From Cellulomonas hominis (GTDB lineage: Bacteria; Actinomycetota; Actinomycetes; Actinomycetales; Cellulomonadaceae): a stretch of DNA of 64,000 nt. The position numbers and the translations under genes are program-made. Below are positions 30,244 to 38,566 of the stretch, piece after piece (the stretch's first letter is position 1; the number at the start of each line of letters is the position of its first letter). The DNA lies in NCBI RefSeq assembly GCF_014201095.1, contig NZ_JACHDN010000001.1:744001-808000 (forward strand). Direction: 5' to 3'. The notes beneath the pieces are model-generated. The model was not told where the DNA came from. It saw only the letters and a list, made by a program, of their open reading frames with translations, and made no database searches.

Positions 30244-31068
30244 ATGACCGCAGCCGAGCCCGAGCCGGCCGACATCCCGGTGGTGATCCTCTGCGGGGGC
30301 ATGGGCACGCGGCTCCGCGAGGCCAGCGAGAAGCTCCCGAAGCCCCTGGTGGACATCGGGGGCCGGCCGATCCTCTGGCACATCATGAAGACGTACTCCG
30401 AGCACGGGTTCCGACGCTTCGTGCTGGCCCTCGGGTACAAGAGCGACCTGATCAAGCAGTACTTCCTGGACTACCGGCACCTGACGTCCGACTTCACGCT
30501 GCACCTCGGCGGCGACGGGTCGGACGCCGAGCCGGTGTTCCACGGCTCCGCCGCGAAGGAGGACTGGGAGATCACGTTCGTCGAGACGGGCCTGACCACG
30601 GCGACCGCCGCGCGCATCCGCCGGGTCGCGGACCACCTGGACGCCCCGCGCTTCGCCCTGACGTACGGCGACGGCATCGGCGACGTCGACATCACCGGAG
30701 CCCTGCGGCACCACACCGAGCACGGCCTGCTCGGCACGCTCACCGGCGTGCACCCGTCCAGCCGCTACGGCGAGATGCGGGTCGAGGGCGAGACCGTGGT
30801 CGAGTTCAACGAGAAGCCGACCCTGGCCGACGGCTGGGTGAACGGCGGGTTCTTCGTGTTCGAGCGGGAGTTCGTCGACAAGTACCTCGACGACGACCCG
30901 GCGGTGATGCTCGAGAGCGCCCCGCTGCAGCAGCTCGCCCGCGACCGGCAGCTCTCCGTGTACGAGCACGAGGGCTTCTGGATGGGCATGGACACGTTCC
31001 GCGACTGGACGGAGCTCAACGGGCTGTGGGACAGCGGCCGCGCTCCGTGGAAGATCTGGGAGGACTGA
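30244..31068 (+). CDS. rfbF: Sugar-1-phosphate nucleotidylyltransferase (RfbF type)
   Basis: A 274-residue nucleotidyltransferase from ATG 30244, with GAGGAGGA upstream. The N-terminal signature VILCGGMGTRLREASEKLPK and PLVDIGGRPILWHIM, then LTYGDGIGDVDITGALRHH with its metal Asp, and the C-terminal EHEGFWMGMDTFRDWTELNG and WKIWED match glucose-1-phosphate cytidylyltransferases. They make CDP-glucose from CTP and glucose-1-phosphate, the first step to CDP-linked deoxysugars. It is first of a four-gene operon (30244-33920). Specificity for CTP is by family resemblance; a thymidylyl or uridylyl activity cannot be excluded. Confidence 0.85.
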   Translation: MTAAEPEPADIPVVILCGGMGTRLREASEKLPKPLVDIGGRPILWHIMKTYSEHGFRRFVLALGYKSDLIKQYFLDYRHLTSDFTLHLGGDGSDAEPVFHGSAAKEDWEITFVETGLTTATAARIRRVADHLDAPRFALTYGDGIGDVDITGALRHHTEHGLLGTLTGVHPSSRYGEMRVEGETVVEFNEKPTLADGWVNGGFFVFEREFVDKYLDDDPAVMLESAPLQQLARDRQLSVYEHEGFWMGMDTFRDWTELNGLWDSGRAPWKIWED

Positions 31069-31072
31069 GCGC

Positions 31073-32101
31073 GTGCGCATCCTGGTCACCGGCACCGAGG
31101 GCTACCTCGGCAGCCTGCTCGCCCCGACCCTGCTCGGGCGCGGCGACGACGTCACCGGCCTCGACACCGGCTACTACAAGAACGGGTGGCTCTACAACGG
31201 CGTGCACGAGACGCCGCACACCCTGGTCAAGGACATCCGGCACGTCACGCCGGACGACCTGGTGGGCTTCGACGCGGTCGTGCACATGGCCGAGCTGTCG
31301 AACGACCCGATCGGCGACCGGATCGGCGAGGTGACGTACGACATCAACCACCTCGGCTCGGTCGGGCTCGCGTCGGCGGCCAAGCGCGCCGGGGTGTCCC
31401 GGTTCGTGTACATGTCGTCGTGCAGCGTCTACGGCGTCGCGGACGGGACGGTCGACGAGACCAGCCCGACCGACCCGCAGACGGCCTACGCCCGGTGCAA
31501 GGCCCTGGTGGAGCGGGACGTCACCGCGCTGGCGGACGACGACTTCTCCCCCACGTTCCTGCGCAACGCGACGGCGTTCGGCGCCTCGCCGCGGCAGCGG
31601 TTCGACATCGTGCTGAACAACCTGGCCGGCCTGGCCTGGACGACGCACCGGATCGCGATGACCTCCGACGGCACGCCGTGGCGGCCGCTGGTGCACGGCC
31701 TGGACATCGCCAAGGCGATCCGGGCGGTGCTCGACGCGCCCCGCGAGGACGTGCACGCGCAGGTGCTCAACGTCGGCGCGGACGGCAACAACTACACGGT
31801 GCGCGAGATCGCCGAGACCGTGGGCGCGGAGTTCCCCGGCTGCGAGGTGTCGTTCGGGGAGCCGAGCGCGGACAACCGGTCGTACCGGGTGTCGTTCGCG
31901 AAGATCCGCGAGGTGCTGCCCGGCTTCGGATGCGACTGGGACGCCGCCGCCGGCGCGGCCCAGCTGCACCGGGTGTTCGAGCAGATCGCCCTGGACACGG
32001 AGACGTTCACCGGGCGCGGCCACACCCGCCTCGCGCAGATCGAGCACCTGCTGAAGACCGGCCAGGTGGACCCGCAGCTCTTCTGGACGGTGAACCCGTG
32101 A
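31073..32101 (+). CDS. SDR-type NDP-sugar epimerase/dehydratase
   Basis: A 342-residue extended short-chain dehydrogenase from GTG 31073. The NAD loop ILVTGTEGYLGSLLAP is at residues 3-18. The catalytic set is SSCSVYGVADG with Ser, and the YxxxK pair in TAYARCKALVERD near 145. An FLRNATAFGASPRQRFDIVL block contacts the nucleotide. Such enzymes dehydrate or epimerise NDP-hexoses at C4, C5 or C6. It follows rfbF by 4 bases and overlaps the next gene by GTGA, so it should act on the nucleotide sugar made by RfbF. It is not obviously a classical CDP-glucose 4,6-dehydratase. Confidence 0.85.
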   Translation: MRILVTGTEGYLGSLLAPTLLGRGDDVTGLDTGYYKNGWLYNGVHETPHTLVKDIRHVTPDDLVGFDAVVHMAELSNDPIGDRIGEVTYDINHLGSVGLASAAKRAGVSRFVYMSSCSVYGVADGTVDETSPTDPQTAYARCKALVERDVTALADDDFSPTFLRNATAFGASPRQRFDIVLNNLAGLAWTTHRIAMTSDGTPWRPLVHGLDIAKAIRAVLDAPREDVHAQVLNVGADGNNYTVREIAETVGAEFPGCEVSFGEPSADNRSYRVSFAKIREVLPGFGCDWDAAAGAAQLHRVFEQIALDTETFTGRGHTRLAQIEHLLKTGQVDPQLFWTVNP

Positions 32102-32640
32102 AGTACACCCCGACCGCCGTCGAGGGCGTGACGATCGTCGACCTCGAGCACCGCGCCGACGACCGGGGGTTCTTCGCCCGGACGTTCGACGTCACCGAGT
32201 TCGAGGCCCACGGCCTGGACACCGCCGTCGTGCAGTGCAACCTGTCGTACAACCACCGCGCGGGGACGCTGCGCGGGCTGCACCGCCAGGTCCCGCCGTA
32301 CGCGGAGGGCAAGCTCGTGCGGTGCACCGCGGGCGCGATCGTCGACGTGGCCGTGGACGTCCGGCCGGACTCCCCGACGTACGGGGCGCACGTCATGGTC
32401 GAGCTGTCGGCCGCCAACCGGCGGGCGCTGTTCATCCCGCCCTACGTGGCGCACGGGTACCAGACGCTCACCGAAGACGCCGAGGTGGTGTACCAGGTCA
32501 GCGGGCCGTACGCCCCCGAGGGCGAGCAGGGGTTCCGGTACGACGACGCCGCGTTCGGCATCGTCTGGCCGGTGCCCGTCACGGTGATCTCGGAGAAGGA
32601 CGCGGCGTGGCCGCTCGTGGCCCCGGAGCCGGTGCAGTGA
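32098..32640 (+). CDS. dTDP-4-dehydrorhamnose 3,5-epimerase-like (RmlC fold)
   Basis: A 180-residue RmlC-type cupin from GTG 32098. Motifs: DDRGFFARTFDVTEFEAHGL, NLSYNHRAGTLRGLHRQVPP with the catalytic His, LVRCTAGAIVDVAVDVRPDS and FIPPYVAHGYQTLTEDAEVV, followed by YRYDDAAFGI-like YDDAAFGIVWPVPVTVISEK. It catalyses 3- and/or 5-epimerisation of a 4-keto sugar nucleotide. It overlaps the SDR and SAF genes by GTGA at both ends. Its partner sugar is most likely the same NDP-hexose as in the preceding two genes. Confidence 0.9.
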   Translation: MKYTPTAVEGVTIVDLEHRADDRGFFARTFDVTEFEAHGLDTAVVQCNLSYNHRAGTLRGLHRQVPPYAEGKLVRCTAGAIVDVAVDVRPDSPTYGAHVMVELSAANRRALFIPPYVAHGYQTLTEDAEVVYQVSGPYAPEGEQGFRYDDAAFGIVWPVPVTVISEKDAAWPLVAPEPVQ

Positions 32641-33920
32641 TCGTCACCGACTCGCTGCTGCGCGCCCGCCAGGCCGACGGCCGCCCGATCCGGGTCGCGC
32701 TGGTCGGTGCCGGGTTCATGGGCCGCGGCCTGGTGAACCAGATCGTCAACTCCGTGCCGGGCATGGACGTGGTGGCGATCGTCGCGCGCCGGCCGGAGCA
32801 GGGGATCCGCGCGTACACCGAGGCGGGGCTGAGCGGCGTCGTGGAGGTCGACTCCCCCGCCGCGCTCGCCCGCGCCGCCGCCGCCGGCACCCCCGCCGTC
32901 ACGCAGGACCACCGGGTCGCCGTGGCGTCCGACGCCGTGGACGTGGTGGTCGACGTGACCGGGGCCGTCGAGTACGGCGCGCACGTGGCGCTGGACTGCT
33001 TCGAGCACGGCAAGCACCTGGTGCTGATGAACGCCGAGGTGGACGCGACGGTCGGCGCGGAGCTCGCGCGGCTGGCCGACAAGGCCGGGGTCGTCTACAC
33101 CGGGTGCGACGGCGACCAGCCGGGCGTGCAGATGAACCTGTACCGGTTCGTCCGGGGCCTCGGGCTGACGCCGCTGGTCGCGGGGAACATCAAGGGCCTG
33201 CAGGACGAGTACCGCACCCCGACGACGCAGAAGGCGTTCGCCGAGCGCTGGGGCCAGGACCCGCACATGGTCACGTCGTTCGCGGACGGAACCAAGGTGT
33301 CCGTCGAGCAGGCGCTCGTCGCCAACGCGACCGGCATGTCCGTGCACCGGCGCGGCATGCTCGGCATGGACCACGACGGGCACGTGGACGAGCTGACCAC
33401 CCGGTACGACGTGGACGAGCTGCGCGCCCTCGGCGGCGCGGTGGACTACGTCGTGGGCGCCCGGCCCGGCCCCGGGGTGTACGTCCTGGCGACGCACGAC
33501 GACCCGAAGCAGCGGCACTACCTGGAGCTCTACAAGCTGGGCACCGGGCCGCTGTACTCGTTCTACGCGCCGTACCACCTGTGCCACTTCGAGGTGCCGA
33601 ACACGGTCGCGCGGGCGTTCCTGCTCGGCGACGCGACCATCCGGCCGCTCGGCGCCCCCACGGTGGAGGTCGTGACCACGGCGAAGACCGACCTGCCGGC
33701 CGGCACGGTCCTCGACGCCCTGGGCGGCTACCACTACTACGGCCAGGCGGAGCGCGCGGACACCACGCGCACGGAGCGCCTGCTCCCGGTGGGCGTGGCG
33801 GAGGGGTGCGTGCTGAAGCACCCGGTCCCGAAGGACCGCACCCTCACGTACGACGACGTCACCCTCCCGGAGAACCGCCTGATCGACCGCCTCCGCGAGG
33901 CCCAGTCCGCCCTCGCGTGA
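32637..33920 (+). CDS. NAD(P)-binding homoserine-dehydrogenase-like protein with SAF domain
   Basis: A 427-residue protein from GTG 32637. The N-terminal Rossmann domain reads RVALVGAGFMGRGLVNQIVN near residue 15, with DVVVDVTGAVEYGAHVALDC after it. A middle part has LVAGNIKGLQDEYRTPTTQK, and the C-terminal 90 residues are SAF-like (ATIRPLGAPTVEVVTTAKTD, then LPAGTVLDALGGYHYYGQAE). The family is annotated as homoserine dehydrogenase-like, but here it ends a nucleotide-sugar operon, so a sugar-modifying redox or C-C bond reaction is more likely (inference). It would make this cassette yield an unusual sugar. Confidence 0.75.
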   Translation: MIVTDSLLRARQADGRPIRVALVGAGFMGRGLVNQIVNSVPGMDVVAIVARRPEQGIRAYTEAGLSGVVEVDSPAALARAAAAGTPAVTQDHRVAVASDAVDVVVDVTGAVEYGAHVALDCFEHGKHLVLMNAEVDATVGAELARLADKAGVVYTGCDGDQPGVQMNLYRFVRGLGLTPLVAGNIKGLQDEYRTPTTQKAFAERWGQDPHMVTSFADGTKVSVEQALVANATGMSVHRRGMLGMDHDGHVDELTTRYDVDELRALGGAVDYVVGARPGPGVYVLATHDDPKQRHYLELYKLGTGPLYSFYAPYHLCHFEVPNTVARAFLLGDATIRPLGAPTVEVVTTAKTDLPAGTVLDALGGYHYYGQAERADTTRTERLLPVGVAEGCVLKHPVPKDRTLTYDDVTLPENRLIDRLREAQSALA

Positions 33921-34195
33921 CCGCGCCGCGGGTGCCTGCTCCCTGCGAGGGGGCACCTCTCGCGCACCCGGGGCGGGTTCCGGTGTGCCCCGACGGATCG
34001 CGTGATGCCCCGCGGGCGGGGCGCGAGCACGCGCGGTGCCCCGCCGGGTGACACGTCACCCGGATGCCAGGCAGTTCACCCGGGGTCGACGGACAAACCG
34101 GACAAACCCACTCATAGACTCACGAATCAGGAACGGGCCTGGGCGGGAGAACCGTCGCCCGAGCCCTCCACCGAGACCGAGAACGGGGGACCACC
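33921..34195. other. Gap before the long plus-strand operon
   Basis: 275 bases without a gene. Hairpin-forming sequences at 33931-33957 and 34007-34022 may end the nucleotide-sugar operon. The second half holds the site D promoter elements. Confidence 0.5.
34045..34120 (+). promoter_or_regulatory. Promoter region of the long EPS operon (site D)
   Basis: A perfect palindrome, CGGGTGAC-AC-GTCACCCG, at 34045-34062 is followed by AGTTCACCC (34073-34081). A TAGACT -10 candidate at 34115-34120 starts 33 bases after TTCACCC. Between them lies a tandem repeat of CGGACAAAC (34090-34098 and 34099-34107). The half-sites match the locus motif but the CGGACA half is displaced. The next start codon is GTG 34196. 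Confidence 0.45.
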
Positions 34196-35359
34196 GTGCC
34201 CGCACCGACCGCCCTGCGCGCCCGCGCGGTGACCTTCTACCTGCCGCAGTTCCACCCGGTGCCGGAGAACGACGCCTGGTGGGGACCGGGGTTCACCGAG
34301 TGGACCAACGCCGCCAAGGCGCGGCCCCTGTTCCGCGGGCACGTCCAGCCCCACCTGCCGGCCGACCTCGGCTTCTACGACCTGCGGATGCCGGAGGCGC
34401 GCGAGGCGCAGAGCGACCTGGCCCAGCAGTACGGCGTCGAGGCGTTCATCTACTGGCACTACTGGTTCGGCGGCGGACGGCGCATCCTCGAGCGGCCGTT
34501 CCAGGAGGTGCTGGCGTCGGGCGCCCCGTCGGTGAAGTTCTGCCTCGCCTGGGCGAACCAGACGTGGAGCGGCATCTGGCACGGCGCGAGCGACCGCGTC
34601 CTGATGGAGCAGACCTACCCGGGCCCCGAGGACGAGCAGCGCCACTTCGACACGCTGCTCCCCGCGTTCCGGGACGAGCGCTACCTGCGGGTGGACGACC
34701 GGCCGGTGTACTACGTGTTCCGGCCGGAGGACCTGCCGGACGCCGCAGCGTTCGTGGACCGGTGGCAGGCCATGGCGCGCGCCGCCGGCCTCCCCGGCCT
34801 GTACCTCGTGGCCGAGGTGTCCGACCTGCTCGGCCGCGGGCCCCGGTACACCGACGTGGACGCGGCGGGCTTCGACGCGGGCGTGTACATGCGGCTGCCG
34901 GCCCGGCGCACCCGGGCGGACGTGCTGCGGATGCGGGTCGGGCGCAAGCTCGGCCGCCCGGAGATCTACCCGCACGACCCCGAGTTCCGGCCCGCGCCCG
35001 CGGGCATCTCGGACCGCCTGCTGCCGTGCGTCTACCCGAACTGGGACAACACGCCCCGGTCCGGCACGCGCGGCCTCGCGGTCACCGGGTCCTCCCCCGA
35101 GGTGTTCGGCCACCACGTGCGCCAGGCGGTCGCGACGCTCCAGCACCGCCCGGCCGCCGAGCGGCTGCTCTGGGTGAAGTCCTGGAACGAGTGGGCGGAG
35201 GGCAACTACCTGGAGCCCGACCTCGAGCACGGCCACGCGTGGCTGGAGGCCCTGCACCACGGGCTGACCGAGCGCAGCACGCTGGCCACCCAGCCGGCCC
35301 GAGTGATCACCCCGACGCACGCCCTGTCCCCGACGGACGGCGGGGTCGCGCATGGCTGA
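34196..35359 (+). CDS. WbsX-like (GH99-related) protein
   Basis: A 387-residue protein of the WbsX/GH99-like family found in O-antigen and EPS loci. Family blocks: VTFYLPQFHPVPENDAWWGP, then GFTEWTNAAKARPLFRGHVQ and PHLPADLGFYDLRMPEAREA, FIYWHYWFGGGRRILERPFQ, FCLAWANQTWSG and the C-terminal WVKSWNEWAEGNYLEPDLEH. Some members are thought to transfer or hydrolyse mannose-type sugars; the exact reaction is unsettled. There is no signal peptide. GTG start at 34196. It opens the long plus-strand operon (34196-49940) and overlaps the next gene by 8 bases. Confidence 0.85.
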   Translation: MPAPTALRARAVTFYLPQFHPVPENDAWWGPGFTEWTNAAKARPLFRGHVQPHLPADLGFYDLRMPEAREAQSDLAQQYGVEAFIYWHYWFGGGRRILERPFQEVLASGAPSVKFCLAWANQTWSGIWHGASDRVLMEQTYPGPEDEQRHFDTLLPAFRDERYLRVDDRPVYYVFRPEDLPDAAAFVDRWQAMARAAGLPGLYLVAEVSDLLGRGPRYTDVDAAGFDAGVYMRLPARRTRADVLRMRVGRKLGRPEIYPHDPEFRPAPAGISDRLLPCVYPNWDNTPRSGTRGLAVTGSSPEVFGHHVRQAVATLQHRPAAERLLWVKSWNEWAEGNYLEPDLEHGHAWLEALHHGLTERSTLATQPARVITPTHALSPTDGGVAHG

Positions 35360-36488
35360 GGCCCCTCCCCTGCGGATCGCGATGCTGTCGTACTACCTCC
35401 CGTCCGGCAGCAAGATCGGCGTGGGCTTCCAGGCGCACGAGCTCGCCACCGAGCTCGCCCGCCGGGGCCACCACGTCGACATGTTCAGCGACTGCCCGCC
35501 CGTCCCGGGCGCGGCGTACGGGCACCGGCACGTCGCCATGTCCGGCTCGCTGCGGACCTTCCGGTTCGCCTCCGCGCTGCGCCGGCAGGACCTGCGCGGC
35601 TACGACGTGCTGCACGCGCACGGCGACGACTACTGGCTGTGGCGCCGGCGCGCCCCGCTCCACGTGCGGACGGTGCACGGCTCCTGCTTCGAGGAGGCCC
35701 GGCACATCCGCGGCGCCAAGGAGAAGCTGCGGATGCTGCTGCTCGGCTTCAGCGAGGTGCTGGCCGCCTACGTCGCGGACCGGGTCGTCGTGGTGTCCCC
35801 GCAGACGCGCCGCTGGGTGCCCCGCGCGCACGCCGTGATCCCGAACGGCGTGGACACGACCCGGTTCGTCCCCGCGGACGAGGCCGGGCGCGCGGACCAC
35901 CCGGTCGTGCTGTTCGTCGGCACCTGGCACGGGCGCAAGCGCGGCCGCGACCTGGCCGAGGCGTTCGCCCACGACGTCCTGCCCCGCGTGCCGGGAGCCG
36001 AGCTGTGGATGGTCACCCGGGACGCCCCGGCCGACCCCGGCCCCGGCATCCGCGTGCTGGGCCGGCTGTCCGACGCCGAGCTCGCCGACGCGTACCGCCG
36101 GGCCTGGGTGTTCTGCCTGCCGTCCTCCTACGAGGGCTTCGGCATCCCGTACGCCGAGGCGATGGCGAGCGGCCTGCCCGTCGTCGCGACGCCGAACGTC
36201 GGGGCCCGCTACGTCAGCGACGAGGGCCGCGCCGCCGTGCTCGCGGAGCTGCCGGACCTCGGCACCGCCGTGGCGGACCTGCTGCTCGACGACGACCGGC
36301 GCGCGGCGCTGTCGGCCGCGGGGCTCGCCCGCTCGCGGACCTTCTCGCTGACCGCGGTCGCCGACGCCTACGAGGAGCTGTACCGCACCCCGGCCCGCGC
36401 GTCCGCCGCAGCACCCGCAGCACCCGCAGCGCCCGCCGCGACCGCCCCGCGGACCCCGTCCGCCCAGCCGCACGGAGACCAGCCATGA
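35352..36488 (+). CDS. GT4-family glycosyltransferase
   Basis: A 378-residue GT-B glycosyltransferase (ATG 35352). N-terminal half: RIAMLSYYLPSGSKIGVGFQ, a phosphate-loop form, then DVLHAHGDDYWLWRRRAP. The donor half starts VVLFVGTWHGRKRGRDLAEA and contains the EX7E site SSYEGFGIPYAEAMASGLPV with both glutamates. The C-terminal 25 residues are an Ala/Pro linker. It overlaps the WbsX-like gene by 8 bases and the ATPase gene by ATGA. It is likely one of the chain-building transferases of the ABC-exported polymer. Confidence 0.92.
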   Translation: MAEAPPLRIAMLSYYLPSGSKIGVGFQAHELATELARRGHHVDMFSDCPPVPGAAYGHRHVAMSGSLRTFRFASALRRQDLRGYDVLHAHGDDYWLWRRRAPLHVRTVHGSCFEEARHIRGAKEKLRMLLLGFSEVLAAYVADRVVVVSPQTRRWVPRAHAVIPNGVDTTRFVPADEAGRADHPVVLFVGTWHGRKRGRDLAEAFAHDVLPRVPGAELWMVTRDAPADPGPGIRVLGRLSDAELADAYRRAWVFCLPSSYEGFGIPYAEAMASGLPVVATPNVGARYVSDEGRAAVLAELPDLGTAVADLLLDDDRRAALSAAGLARSRTFSLTAVADAYEELYRTPARASAAAPAAPAAPAATAPRTPSAQPHGDQP

Positions 36489-37696
36489 CCGACGTCGCCA
36501 TCCGCGCCTCCGGGGTGGGGAAGCACTACCGCATCGCCGCCGGCGGCGAGCACCAGCCCTCCACCGCGGCCGAGGCCGTCATGCGCCGGCTGCGCCACCC
36601 GCTCGAGCGCCAGCACTTCGAGGAGTTCCGCGCCCTGGACGACGTGTCGTTCGAGGTGCCGTGGGGCGAGGCCATCGGCATCCTCGGGCGCAACGGCGCG
36701 GGCAAGTCCACGCTGCTCAAGCTCCTGACCCGCGTCGCCGCCCCGACGAGCGGCCGCATGGAGCTCGGCGGCCGCGTCGGGTCCCTGCTCGAGGTCGGCA
36801 CCGGCTTCCACCCCGAGCTGACCGGCCGCGAGAACGTGTTCCTCAACGGCACCCTGCTCGGGATGCGGAAGTCGGAGATCAAGGCACGGTTCGACGAGAT
36901 CGTGGCGTTCTCCGGCGTCGAGAAGTTCCTGGACACCCCGGTGAAGCGGTACTCCTCCGGCATGTACGTGCGGCTGGCGTTCGCCGTCGCGGCTCACCTG
37001 GACACCGAGATCCTCGCGATCGACGAGGTGCTGGCGGTCGGCGACGCGGAGTTCCAGGCCAAGTGCATCGAGCGGATGCGCACGGTCGCCGCCGAGGGCC
37101 GCACGGTGCTGTACGTCTCGCACCAGATCCAGACGGTGAAGGCGCTGTGCACCTCGGCCCTGTTCCTGGAGCACGGGAAGCTCGTCATGCACGGCGACGT
37201 CGACGAGGCGATCGAGCTGTACCAGTCGAGCCGCGACCGGGTGGCGATGAGCCAGACCGACATCGAGCGGCGGCCCGGCACCGGCGAGCTGCGCATCACC
37301 TCGGCGACGATCTCGAGCCCGCTGTACAGGACCACGGAGTCCAAGACCGTCGAGTTCCTGGTCTCGGCCAACCCCGACTACATCGGGAAGTACTTCGTCT
37401 CCTGCCACGTGAACGACGCGCGCGGCACGACGATCCTGCAGTGCGACTCCCGGGTCACCGGCCTGTGGCTGGACCCGTCGGTCGAGCAGAAGGTCGCGCT
37501 CACCATCAACGGCCCCTGGCTGAAGCCCGGCGAGTACTCCGTCGACCTGTTCGTGTGCGCCTCGGGCGTGCTCGACGCGTTCGAGGGCGCCGGCCGGTTC
37601 GAGATCCACCCGGTCCTGCCCTACCCGCAGGCCGTCTCGGACGAGGGGCTGGACGCCGGCCTCGTCCTGGCCGACTTCGACTACGAGAGGCGGTGA
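36485..37696 (+). CDS. wzt: Polysaccharide ABC transporter ATPase with C-terminal extension (Wzt type)
   Basis: A 403-residue ATPase energising polysaccharide export. Walker A GILGRNGAGKSTLLKLL is near residue 62, the signature VKRYSSGMYVRLAFAVAAHL near 155, Walker B TEILAIDEVLAVGDAEF and the His switch VLYVSHQIQTVKALC follow. Residues 250-403 form an all-beta extra domain (ITSATISSPLYRTTESKTVE, then YSVDLFVCASGVLDAF) of the Wzt-C type, which in other systems binds the capped end of the finished polymer. It overlaps both neighbours by four bases (ATGA, GTGA). The extension predicts that the polymer is completed and capped before export. Confidence 0.93.
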   Translation: MTDVAIRASGVGKHYRIAAGGEHQPSTAAEAVMRRLRHPLERQHFEEFRALDDVSFEVPWGEAIGILGRNGAGKSTLLKLLTRVAAPTSGRMELGGRVGSLLEVGTGFHPELTGRENVFLNGTLLGMRKSEIKARFDEIVAFSGVEKFLDTPVKRYSSGMYVRLAFAVAAHLDTEILAIDEVLAVGDAEFQAKCIERMRTVAAEGRTVLYVSHQIQTVKALCTSALFLEHGKLVMHGDVDEAIELYQSSRDRVAMSQTDIERRPGTGELRITSATISSPLYRTTESKTVEFLVSANPDYIGKYFVSCHVNDARGTTILQCDSRVTGLWLDPSVEQKVALTINGPWLKPGEYSVDLFVCASGVLDAFEGAGRFEIHPVLPYPQAVSDEGLDAGLVLADFDYERR

Positions 37697-38526
37697 GGAC
37701 CGTGGCCACGCGCACCGTCGTCATCACCCCGCCCGGCCGGCTCCCCCTGCCGTCCTGGCGCGAGCTGTGGGAGGCCCGCGAGGTCTTCACCCGGTTCGGC
37801 ACCCGCGACCTCAAGCTCCGCTACAGGCAGACCGCGCTCGGCGTGATCTGGGTGGTGCTGCAGCCCCTGCTGAGCGCCGGCATCTTCTCGATCGTCTTCG
37901 GGCAGATCGCCGACCTGTCCAGCGACGGCGTGCCGTACTTCGTCTTCTCGTTCGCCGGCATGCTGGCGTGGACGCTGTTCAACGGCATCGTGTCCCGCGC
38001 CGCCCCCTCGCTGGTGAGCAACCAGGCGCTGGTGTCCAAGGTGTTCTTCCCGCGGATGCTCGTGCCGCTGTCCAGCGTGCTGTCCGTGCTGGTCGACTTC
38101 CTGGTCGCCTCGGCGCTGATGGTCGTGCTGCTGTTCTGGTACGACATCGCGCCGGGCTGGCCGATCCTCACGCTGCCGCTGTGGATCCTCGCGGTGATCC
38201 TGCTCGGCTCGGGCCTCGGCATGGCCTGCTCCGCGCTGATGGTGAAGTTCCGTGACGTCGCCTACGTGGTGCCGTTCGCGCTGCAGACGCTGCTGTACGC
38301 CAGCCCGCTGGCGTACTCCCTGTCCGAGGTCGGCGAGAACATCCGCTGGCTGTTCGACATCAACCCGCTGACCTGGGTGCTGGAGGGCTTCCGCTGGTCG
38401 CTCCTCGGGCTCGCGCAGCCGGCGGGCTGGCAGATGGCCGCGACCGCGGTGGTGAGCGTCGTCGCGTTCGGCGGCGGCGCGCTGATCTTCTCGAAGATGG
38501 AGCGCGGCTTCGCCGACGTCATCTGA
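37693..38526 (+). CDS. wzm: Polysaccharide ABC transporter permease (Wzm type)
   Basis: A 277-residue membrane permease of the ABC-2 type with six helices: LGVIWVVLQPLLSAGIFSIV, then SFAGMLAWTLFNGIVSRAAP, LSSVLSVLVDFLVASALMVV, PILTLPLWILAVILLGSG, FALQTLLYASPLAYSLS and TAVVSVVAFGGGALIFS. The amphipathic N-terminal interface helix (WREAREVFTRFGTRDLKLRY-like region) contacts the ATPase. GTG 37693 overlaps the wzt stop; GTG 37702 is an alternative. With Wzt it forms the inner-membrane channel for the lipid-linked polymer. Confidence 0.93.
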   Translation: MRTVATRTVVITPPGRLPLPSWRELWEAREVFTRFGTRDLKLRYRQTALGVIWVVLQPLLSAGIFSIVFGQIADLSSDGVPYFVFSFAGMLAWTLFNGIVSRAAPSLVSNQALVSKVFFPRMLVPLSSVLSVLVDFLVASALMVVLLFWYDIAPGWPILTLPLWILAVILLGSGLGMACSALMVKFRDVAYVVPFALQTLLYASPLAYSLSEVGENIRWLFDINPLTWVLEGFRWSLLGLAQPAGWQMAATAVVSVVAFGGGALIFSKMERGFADVI

Positions 38527-38566
38527 CGCCGGCGACATCCGACGCGGACGACGCGAGGGGGACGAC

